5,231 nucleotides of DNA from Desulfobulbus sp. (lineage in GTDB: Bacteria; Desulfobacterota; Desulfobulbia; Desulfobulbales; Desulfobulbaceae), in contig JAQUEZ010000361.1 of assembly GCA_028684915.1 (NCBI GenBank), forward strand, positions 1 to 5,231, read 5' to 3'. Position numbers and translations under genes: made by a program. The notes under the pieces were generated by a model. The model saw only the letters and a program-made list of their open reading frames with translations. It searched no databases and was not told the DNA's origin. The first letter of the stretch is position 1, and every line of letters starts with the position of its first letter. This document shows, piece by piece, positions 1 through 5,231 of this stretch.

Positions 1-1577
1 TATTCACTGAATCACGCCGTACCCAAGACTACCTGTTGCGGCTGCTGACCGACAGTCCTTGGCGTGAAGGTGTTGTCCTGTTCAACGGCAGCAATACCGA
101 TGAATCCTCCCGACACATCCTGGCCGAGTGGCTGGATCGTCACCAGGGCAGCGACCGGGTCACCGGTTCCCGCACCGCCGACATGCGTTCAGCACTGGTG
201 GATTATTTCAGGGAACAGGGCCGCATCATGATCGCCACCGAGGCTGGCGCCGAGGGGATCAATCTCCAGTTCTGTTCTCTGGTGGTGAACTATGACCTGC
301 CCTGGAACCCGCAGCGCATCGAACAGCGTATTGGCCGCTGTCATCGGTATGGCCAGAAGCATGATGTTGTGGTGGTCAACTTCCTCAACCGCAAGAATGC
401 CGCCGATCAGCGCGTCTACGAACTCTTGGCCCAGAAATTCCAGCTCTTTGAAGGCGTGTTCGGCGCCAGTGACGAGATCTTAGGCGCTATCGAATCGGGA
501 GTGGATTTCGAAAAGCGGATCGTTGCCATCTACCAAAATTGCCGCAGACCGGAAGACATCGAAAGCGCCTTCAATCAACTCCAGCTTGAGCTCAGCCTGG
601 AGATCAATGCCTCCATGACCAGCACCCGGCAGAAGCTCTTGGAGCATTTCGATGATGAAGTGCGCGAGAAACTTAAAATTCGCGATGAAGCCTCCCGCGC
701 CTGCCTCAATCGGTACGAACGACTGCTCATGCAACTTTCCAGGTTCGAGTTAGGTGATCACGCCGAGTTCATCTATGATTCCTCGTTTCGCCTCAAGGCC
801 TTGCCCTTTCCAACTCCCGCTATTCCCTTGGGTTTATATGAGTTGCCCCGCCGATCCGGCGATGCCCATCTGTACCGTTTGAATCATCCGTTGGCCGAGG
901 CTTTGCTGGCCCAAGCCAAAAGCCGTGACTTGCCGCCGGCTGAAATTCATTTCAACTATGGCCGCCACGACGGCAAGGTTTCACAACTGGAGCCATTCAT
1001 TGGCAAAGCCGGGTGGCTGACACTTTCGCTGTTCAGTATCGAATCCCTGGAGCAAGCCGAAGATCACCTCATTTTTGTCGCTTCCACCGATGAGGGTGAA
1101 ATGCTGGCAGAGGAATTGGCGGCTAGGCTGTTCACCTTGCCAGGGAACGTCGTCAAACAGATCCAAGATCCTCCGCCCGTGCTTTTAGAGACCCATCTTC
1201 ACCAACGCCGAACCACCATCCAGCGCGATGTCTCCGAACGAAATGCCCGCTTCTTTGCGGCCGAGGCAGACAAGCTCGATGGTTGGGCCGATGATCTGAA
1301 AGCAGGGCTGGAACGAGAGATAAAAGAGCTGGATCGCCAAACCAAGGAAGTCCGTCGAGCAACGAACACGGCTTTAACTCTGGAGGAAAAGCTTGCCGGG
1401 CAAAAACAGATCAAGGTCTTAGAATCCCAGCGCAATCAGAAACGGCGCTCACTCTTTGAAGCCCAAGATGAGGTAGATCGGCAGCGGGATGAATTAATTG
1501 CTCAGATTGAGGGAAAGTTGCAGCAACAAGTTAACGCAATATCACTTTTTACCATGCGCTGGATGGTAGAAAATTGA
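1..1577 (+). CDS. SNF2-family DEAD/DEAH-box helicase, C-terminal part (5' end outside window)
   Basis: This is the C-terminal half of an SNF2-type ATP-dependent DNA translocase/helicase. The frame is open to the left edge: the codons from base 3 read FTESRRTQDYL, the helicase motif IV region, so the gene starts upstream and the TTG at 36 is not a real start. RecA-like domain 2 follows. Motif V is TEAGAEGINLQF (237-272) and motif VI is QRIEQRIGRCHRYGQ (312-356), with the arginines and terminal GQ that mark the SNF2 group. The N-terminal Walker A and DExx motifs are not in the window. About 524 residues remain; helicases of this type are often around 1000. The last third (about 1200-1545) is rich in Glu, Lys, Arg and Gln and predicted by eye to be coiled coil. 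Neighbouring a Mod-type methyltransferase, it is probably a defence helicase. A DISARM DrmD relative is possible, but no drmA, drmB or drmC is seen. The family is certain; the system is not. Confidence 0.93.
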   Translation, partial: FTESRRTQDYLLRLLTDSPWREGVVLFNGSNTDESSRHILAEWLDRHQGSDRVTGSRTADMRSALVDYFREQGRIMIATEAGAEGINLQFCSLVVNYDLPWNPQRIEQRIGRCHRYGQKHDVVVVNFLNRKNAADQRVYELLAQKFQLFEGVFGASDEILGAIESGVDFEKRIVAIYQNCRRPEDIESAFNQLQLELSLEINASMTSTRQKLLEHFDDEVREKLKIRDEASRACLNRYERLLMQLSRFELGDHAEFIYDSSFRLKALPFPTPAIPLGLYELPRRSGDAHLYRLNHPLAEALLAQAKSRDLPPAEIHFNYGRHDGKVSQLEPFIGKAGWLTLSLFSIESLEQAEDHLIFVASTDEGEMLAEELAARLFTLPGNVVKQIQDPPPVLLETHLHQRRTTIQRDVSERNARFFAAEADKLDGWADDLKAGLEREIKELDRQTKEVRRATNTALTLEEKLAGQKQIKVLESQRNQKRRSLFEAQDEVDRQRDELIAQIEGKLQQQVNAISLFTMRWMVEN

Positions 1578-1648
1578 TGGATTCACGAGGGAAATCAAAC
1601 TTTACATCTATTACCAAGGTTCATAAGTCGACAATCTTAATGAATTGA
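1577..1648 (+). CDS. possible 23-codon small ORF overlapping the helicase stop
   Basis: An ATG overlaps the helicase stop codon (TGATG, 1575-1579) and opens 23 codons beginning MDSRGK, ending in TGA at 1646-1648. Such an overlap would allow translational coupling. The peptide has no membrane segment or motif I recognise, and there is no clear Shine-Dalgarno sequence apart from weak purine runs inside the helicase end. It could be a real leader peptide, the remnant of a gene that once followed the helicase, or chance. Chance is the most likely. Confidence 0.15.
   Translation: MDSRGKSNFTSITKVHKSTILMN
1601..1627 (+). promoter_or_regulatory. weak sigma70-like promoter candidate upstream of tcmP
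   Basis: In the 95-base, AT-rich gap after the helicase, TTTACA (1601-1606) matches a -35 box at five of six positions. CATAAG (1622-1627) matches a -10 box at four of six. The spacer is only 15 bases, shorter than the usual 16-18, so this would be a poor promoter. It lies 45 bases before the tcmP start. If used, it would let tcmP, its partner and the methyltransferase be transcribed apart from the helicase. No terminator-like stem with a T run separates the helicase from this site. Confidence 0.2.
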
Positions 1649-1660
1649 GCTCATTTCTTC

Positions 1661-1666
1661 GAAAGG
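1661..1666 (+). promoter_or_regulatory. ribosome binding site of tcmP
   Basis: GAAAGG lies six bases before the ATG at 1673, a good Shine-Dalgarno spacing, and supports that start. The last four bases of TTTC (1654-1657) could pair with GAAA (1661-1664) in a very small hairpin, but a four-pair stem with a three-base loop is too weak to claim as a regulator. Confidence 0.6.
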
Positions 1667-1672
1667 TAGCCA

Positions 1673-2839
1673 ATGCAAATTCCTGAAAGTTACCATGGGC
1701 GCGAGCAGGCTTTTGTGAAACATCAGCTTCTCGAAACCTATCTGCTGCGTCTTTTTATGATCATTGGTCAGTATCAAAAAAATATTCGTTACGTGGATTG
1801 TTTTTCCGGTCCTTGGCAGGAAGGGTGTGATGACCTTCAAGACACATCGATAGGCATCGCTCTAAAAATAATCCAAAAATGCCGGGAAGGTCTTAAACAA
1901 ATGGGAAGGAATGTAACGTTCCAGGCCCTGTTCATTGAGAAGAACAAAAAATCTTTTCAGAAATTACAAAATTATCTGGCTGCGAGGCCTCAAAAGGAGG
2001 TCTCAACTACAGCACTGACGGGTGATTTTTTCGAATTACGGGAATCAATCCTCGAATGGTGCGGTCCGAATGATTTCACCTTCTTTTTCATTGATCCCAA
2101 AGGGTGGAAAAAGGTCGTTGAGATTTCAACCCTTACGCCGCTCCTGAAGCGTCCCAATTCGGAATTCCTGATTAATTTCATGTATGAATTTTTACTCCGT
2201 GCCCACAGCCAAGATCTCTTCCAAGAGGATATGCGAGCAATCTTCGGTGAGATTCCTGAAACCGATGGTCGTTCGCCGGAGGAAAAAGAGGAATATCTTG
2301 TCAAACTTTATCTGAAATGCCTCAAAGAGATTGTGCCTGCCAGAGGAGGGAAACCTCGTGTCGTTTCCGTGCCGGTGCTGGAGCCAACCATCGACCGAAC
2401 CTTGTATCATTTGATATATCTGACTCGACATGCAAAAGGCATTACCGTCTTCATGGAGGCATCCGAGAAGCTAGATCTTGTCCAGCGCCGTACCCGGGCT
2501 CAGGCAAAACAGAAAAAACGCGAAAACAAAAGTGGCCAACTTGAACTTTTTTCGTCCGCCGATTGGATGCCGATGGAAAAGCATGCTGATCCAGCCGAAG
2601 TCAAATTGTTCTGGCTTGACAGGCTGACAAATTCACCCTGCCAGTTTGGCATTGAGGAGTTGGCCGATATGCTCGAAGAATCGGCATGGTTTGAAGGTGA
2701 TTTGCAGGCAGCTTTTGGTGAACTGGCAAAAGAAGGAAAGGTGAAGAATCTCGACGCAACCGGGAAGCGCCGCAGTAAATTTGTTCACTTCGCAGAAAAT
2801 CACAGTAAAGGCGAATTTCTTATAAAGGTTATACCATGA
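1673..2839 (+). CDS. tcmP: three-Cys-motif partner protein, TcmP family
   Basis: This 388-residue protein resembles the TcmP family, named because its genes sit beside genes for three-Cys-motif (Gp37/Gp68, DUF5131) proteins, as here. The N-terminus (IPESYHGREQ, residues 3-12) has the expected family form, so the ATG at 1673 with its ribosome binding site is the likely start. The core looks like a Rossmann-type methyltransferase: YVDCFSGPW (40-48) resembles an SAM-binding motif I, LFIEKN (86-91) motif II with an acidic residue, GDFFEL (117-122) a motif III position, and FFFIDPKGW (137-145) a motif IV-like DPxG. INFMYEF follows at 167-173. About residues 310-388 look like a winged-helix domain. 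No membrane segment or signal peptide is seen, so it is probably cytoplasmic. The stop overlaps the next start (ATGA). The first 250 bases or so are AT-rich compared with the helicase. Catalytic activity and substrate are unknown; a role in defence or nucleic-acid modification is inferred from context. Confidence 0.85.
   Translation: MQIPESYHGREQAFVKHQLLETYLLRLFMIIGQYQKNIRYVDCFSGPWQEGCDDLQDTSIGIALKIIQKCREGLKQMGRNVTFQALFIEKNKKSFQKLQNYLAARPQKEVSTTALTGDFFELRESILEWCGPNDFTFFFIDPKGWKKVVEISTLTPLLKRPNSEFLINFMYEFLLRAHSQDLFQEDMRAIFGEIPETDGRSPEEKEEYLVKLYLKCLKEIVPARGGKPRVVSVPVLEPTIDRTLYHLIYLTRHAKGITVFMEASEKLDLVQRRTRAQAKQKKRENKSGQLELFSSADWMPMEKHADPAEVKLFWLDRLTNSPCQFGIEELADMLEESAWFEGDLQAAFGELAKEGKVKNLDATGKRRSKFVHFAENHSKGEFLIKVIP
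2824..2828 (+). promoter_or_regulatory. ribosome binding site of the DUF5131 gene inside the end of tcmP
   Basis: AAAGG lies seven bases before the ATG at 2836, within the last codons of tcmP. It supports this start, and together with the ATGA overlap suggests that ribosomes finishing tcmP re-initiate on the partner gene, keeping the two proteins in a set ratio. Confidence 0.6.
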
Positions 2840-3579
2840 GCACCAAAACATCTATTGAATGGACTGAACAGACCTGGAATCCGACAGTTGGTTGCAGCAA
2901 AATATCACCCGGCTGCGCCCATTGTTATGCCGAGGTGATGGCTAAACGCTTACAGGCGATGGGTGTCAAAGGCTATGAAAATGGATTTTGCCTAACCCTT
3001 CTTCCCACCCGTCTGGCAGAGCCGATGAAGCGCAAGCAGCCCACTGTCTATTTTGTCAACTCGATGAGTGATTTGTTCCATGAGGAAATACCGGACAGTT
3101 ATCTCTTGCAGATATTGGAGGTCATGCGGCTCGCATCACAGCACACATTCCAGATTTTGACTAAGCGGGCTGAACGGATGGCTGATTTTTTTAGTAAAAA
3201 TCAAGTGCCGAACAACGTCTGGCTGGGAGTAACTATGGAAGATCGTGCATACGGCCTCCCTCGCCTTCGTGCCCTCAGTAGGATTCCCGCCGCTGTTCGT
3301 TTCGTTTCCATTGAACCCCTACTTGAAGATCTCGGCGAAATCGACTTGACCGGTATTCATTGGGTCATTGTCGGTGGAGAATCCGGTCCCAAGGCCCGCC
3401 CCATGCGATCCGAATGGGTCTTGAATATCCAACGTCAGTGTGATGAACACGGGATAGCCTTTTTTTTCAAACAATGGGGAGGCTGGAGTGCTGATGGTAA
3501 GAAACGAGGCAAGAAACTGAATGGTCGTTTGCTGAATGGCCGGACTTGGGATGCCGTACCCTTTATGGAAAAGAGGTAA
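2836..3579 (+). CDS. Gp37/Gp68-like DUF5131 family protein with three-Cys motif
   Basis: This complete 247-residue protein belongs to the phage Gp37/Gp68-like family (DUF5131). The N-terminus IEWTEQTWNPTVGC runs into a cysteine cluster, C20-x6-C27-x2-C30, followed by YAE. The spacing recalls, but does not equal, the CX3CX2C of radical SAM enzymes, so a bound metal or Fe-S cluster is plausible but unproven. Other family blocks are VNSMSDLFHEEIPD (about 73-86), ILTKRAERM (about 111-119), NVWLGVTMEDR (about 129-139), RFVSIEPLLEDLG (about 155-167), WVIVGGESGPKARPM (about 176-190) and FFFKQWGGW near residue 215. It ends in the usual GRTWDAVPF form, so it looks full length. It overlaps tcmP by four bases and precedes the methyltransferase by 13. 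Homologues occur in phages and bacterial islands. The function is unknown; acting as a pair with TcmP is the safest inference. Confidence 0.9.
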   Translation: MSTKTSIEWTEQTWNPTVGCSKISPGCAHCYAEVMAKRLQAMGVKGYENGFCLTLLPTRLAEPMKRKQPTVYFVNSMSDLFHEEIPDSYLLQILEVMRLASQHTFQILTKRAERMADFFSKNQVPNNVWLGVTMEDRAYGLPRLRALSRIPAAVRFVSIEPLLEDLGEIDLTGIHWVIVGGESGPKARPMRSEWVLNIQRQCDEHGIAFFFKQWGGWSADGKKRGKKLNGRLLNGRTWDAVPFMEKR

Positions 3580-3600
3580 ATGTATTTCGCTTATGAGTAA
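3580..3600 (+). CDS. possible six-codon minigene before the methyltransferase start
   Basis: ATG at 3580, directly after the DUF5131 stop, opens six codons (MYFAYE) ending with TAA at 3598-3600, which overlaps the methyltransferase start region (ATG at 3593) in another frame. The only Shine-Dalgarno-like stretch nearby, AAGAGG (3571-3576), is three bases from this ATG and 16 from the methyltransferase ATG, both poor spacings. It may feed re-initiation at 3593 or simply be chance. Confidence 0.15.
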   Translation: MYFAYE

Positions 3601-5231
3601 AAAACAAAAACTTGAACTAACCTGGATTGGCAAGGAGGAGCGGCCGAGATTGGAGCCGCGCATTCTGCTGGAGGATCAGGAGTTGTCCTACCATGCCGGG
3701 CATCGGGTGACGGAAGCGGATCTGTTCGACAACCGGCTGATCTTCGGCGACAACCTGCTGGCGCTGAAGGCGCTTGAGCAGGAGTATACCGGCAAGGTTA
3801 AGTGTGTGTTCATCGATCCACCGTACAACACCGGCAGCGCCTTTACCCATTATGACGACGGAGTCGAGCACTCCATCTGGCTGTCGCTGATGCGGGATCG
3901 GCTGGAGATTATCCGGCGGCTGCTTGCCGAGGATGGTTCACTGTGGATTACCATTGACGACAACGAGTGCCATTATTTGAAGGTGTTGTGTGATGAGGTG
4001 TTCGGGCGGGGGAATTTTGTAGCAAATTTGGCATGGCATAAGCGCGTTTCACCCGCTAATGATGCTAAATATTTTAGCGGCGATCTGGATCACATTCTTG
4101 TTTTTACAAAGAAAAAAGATAATTGGCGGCCCAACAGATTGGATAAAAATGCCTCTCAGCTTGCAAACTACAGAAATCCGGATAATGACCCGAGAGGAGC
4201 GTGGAATTCGGCAGCCTATACATGCGCAAAGACGGTCGATGAACGGCCCAATCTTTACTATCCGATCACAAATCCTTTTTCTGGCAAGGAAATTTGGCCT
4301 AGTAAAACTCGTGTTTGGGCTTATGACCGTAACACGCACGAACGGAATGTGAAGGAAGGGCTGTTGTATTGGGGCAAAGAAGGAAAGGGGCAAATGCCTC
4401 GAATAAAGAAATTTTTAAGTCACTCGAAGCCAGTTGTTCCGAGAGCTATATGGAGTTACGAAGAAGCAGGGCACAATCAGGAATCCAGATTAGAAATCGA
4501 TAAACTCTTTCCTGGAGATCCTTTTACAACTCCTAAACCCGAACGTTTATTAAAACGTGTCCTCGAAGTAGCTACTACCCCCGGCGACCTGGTCCTCGAC
4601 TCCTTTGCCGGTTCAGGTACCACCGGCGCGGTGGCCCACAAAATGGGGCGGCGCTGGATTATGGTGGAGCTGGGCGAGCACTGCCACACACACGTCATCC
4701 CCCGCATAAAAAAAGTCATAGACGGCGAAGACCAGGGCGGTATCAGCAAGGCGGTCAACTGGCAGGGCGGCGGCGGCTTCCGCTACTATCGGCTGGCGCC
4801 GTCGCTACTGGAAAAGGACCGTTGGAGCAACTGGGTGATCAATCAAACCTACAAAGCGGCCATGCTGGCCGAGGCCCTGTGCAAGCTGGAGGGCTTCCGC
4901 TATGCGCCGTCTGATTCTGTCTACTGGCAGCACGGCTGCTCCACCGAGCAGGACTTCATCTATGTGACCACCGCCAGTCTCACCCACGAGCAGTTGCAGG
5001 AACTTTCCGACGAAGTGGGCGAAGGGCGCTCCCTGCTGGTGCTCTGCACCGCCTTCCGGGGGCGGGGCGACTACGCCAATCTCACGGTCAAAAAAATCCC
5101 CCGTCAGGTGCTGAGCCGCTGCGAATGGGGCCATGACGACTACAGCCTCAAGGTGGAAAACCTGCCGGCTGCACCTCCGCCGCTTCCGCCCACGGAAGAG
5201 GAAGTGCAACCCAAAAAAGGCCGGCCAAGAC
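3593..5231 (+). CDS. type III-like (Mod) site-specific DNA methyltransferase, 3' end outside window
   Basis: This is a beta-class amino-methyltransferase, probably an N6-adenine DNA methylase, that modifies a specific DNA site using SAM. Within 546 visible residues, motif IV DPPYNTG (75-81) comes before motif I LDSFAGSGTTG (335-345), the beta-class order. WITIDDNE near residue 122 fits motif V/VI, and WIMVELGEHC (about 354-363) fits motif II. The region between, about 145-325, is the target recognition domain, with type III Mod-like blocks such as NPFSGKEIWP and a TRVWAY stretch. A C-terminal part of about 150 residues follows, ending in KKGRPR, an AT-hook-like motif cut by the edge. The start at 3593 gives MSKKQKLELTWIGKEERP, which matches the family; an in-frame ATG at 3551 would add 14 residues and overlap the upstream gene. 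No strong Shine-Dalgarno site serves 3593. The central part is much more AT-rich than both flanks. Partners of such Mod proteins are often Res-type helicase-nucleases, which would be expected downstream. Confidence 0.92.
   Translation, partial: MSKKQKLELTWIGKEERPRLEPRILLEDQELSYHAGHRVTEADLFDNRLIFGDNLLALKALEQEYTGKVKCVFIDPPYNTGSAFTHYDDGVEHSIWLSLMRDRLEIIRRLLAEDGSLWITIDDNECHYLKVLCDEVFGRGNFVANLAWHKRVSPANDAKYFSGDLDHILVFTKKKDNWRPNRLDKNASQLANYRNPDNDPRGAWNSAAYTCAKTVDERPNLYYPITNPFSGKEIWPSKTRVWAYDRNTHERNVKEGLLYWGKEGKGQMPRIKKFLSHSKPVVPRAIWSYEEAGHNQESRLEIDKLFPGDPFTTPKPERLLKRVLEVATTPGDLVLDSFAGSGTTGAVAHKMGRRWIMVELGEHCHTHVIPRIKKVIDGEDQGGISKAVNWQGGGGFRYYRLAPSLLEKDRWSNWVINQTYKAAMLAEALCKLEGFRYAPSDSVYWQHGCSTEQDFIYVTTASLTHEQLQELSDEVGEGRSLLVLCTAFRGRGDYANLTVKKIPRQVLSRCEWGHDDYSLKVENLPAAPPPLPPTEEEVQPKKGRPR
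4024..4560 (+). other. target recognition domain segment of the methyltransferase, AT-rich relative to flanks
   Basis: This is the part of the methyltransferase that should read the DNA target. It sits between the catalytic motif VIII side and motif I, where beta-class enzymes keep the target recognition domain. Hand counts give 37% GC at 4081-4140, 42-43% at 4381-4500 and 37% at 4501-4560. The flanks give 60% at 3721-3780, 55% at 3901-3960 and 68% at 4741-4800. The reading frame is intact throughout. Boundaries are approximate and come from the composition shift and the conserved FGRGNFVANLAW and TPGDLVLDSF blocks. Exchange of specificity by recombination is inferred. Confidence 0.6.

Noticed and set aside
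36..38. TTG as the start codon of the helicase
   Set aside because: The frame is open upstream to the window edge and encodes a helicase motif IV block (FTESRRTQDYL), so the protein clearly starts outside the window.
1646..1653. TGAGCTCA palindrome as an operator
   Set aside because: An eight-base palindrome is expected by chance, does not extend outward, and no regulator gene is present.
3460..3467. Run of eight T in the DUF5131 gene as a phase-variation tract
   Set aside because: It encodes a conserved FFFKQW block of the family, and eight bases is short for a dedicated slippage switch; no second feature supports it.
4049..4393. Overlapping open frames on both strands in the methyltransferase centre
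   Set aside because: The methyltransferase frame is intact through this stretch and encodes type III Mod-like blocks, so the other frames are shadows.
4805..5209. 134-codon open frame on the minus strand
   Set aside because: It lies wholly antisense to the methyltransferase C-terminal region in GC-rich sequence, where long shadow frames are common, and its protein shows no recognisable motif.
1..5231. A complete DISARM system
   Set aside because: Only an SNF2 helicase and a methyltransferase are shared in kind. No drmA, drmB or drmC is seen, and the TcmP/DUF5131 pair is not a DISARM component.

Overview
The window holds four genes, all on the + strand and closely packed. They look like the middle of a DNA-modification or phage-defence island. 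Reading left to right there is the C-terminal half of an SNF2-type helicase (cut by the left edge), a complete three-Cys-motif partner gene (TcmP family), a complete Gp37/Gp68-like (DUF5131) gene carrying the three-cysteine motif, and most of a type III-like (Mod-type, beta-class) DNA methyltransferase (cut by the right edge). I see no tRNA, rRNA, insertion sequence, CRISPR array or convincing terminator.

Layout: the helicase ends at 1577. A 95-base gap follows, with a weak promoter-like pair, a tiny overlapping ORF and the ribosome binding site of the next gene. TcmP (1673-2839) and the DUF5131 gene (2836-3579) overlap by ATGA, so they are probably translationally coupled and act together. 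The methyltransferase starts 13 bases later, at 3593, and is still open at the last base. The same orientation and short gaps suggest one operon, although the 95-base gap could hold a second promoter.

How the genes may work together (inference): an SNF2-type translocase beside a Mod-type adenine methyltransferase recalls both DISARM (drmD plus a methylase) and type III-like restriction-modification loci in which a Res-type helicase/nuclease follows Mod. No nuclease is visible here; if one exists it should lie outside the window, most likely downstream. The TcmP/DUF5131 pair has no settled biochemical function. TcmP has a methyltransferase-like Rossmann core and its partner has a possible metal or Fe-S site. 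The pair may be a separate module inserted between helicase and methyltransferase.

Base composition is patchy. Sixty-base blocks counted by hand give about 62% GC in the helicase motif VI region, 35-37% around the start of tcmP and the gap before it, 60% in the methyltransferase N-terminus, 37-43% in its central target-recognition region and about 68% just after it. This fits modular exchange, both between genes and inside the methyltransferase. The Shine-Dalgarno sites and gene families point to a Gram-negative bacterium of mid GC, possibly a proteobacterium. The sequence alone does not settle the lineage.
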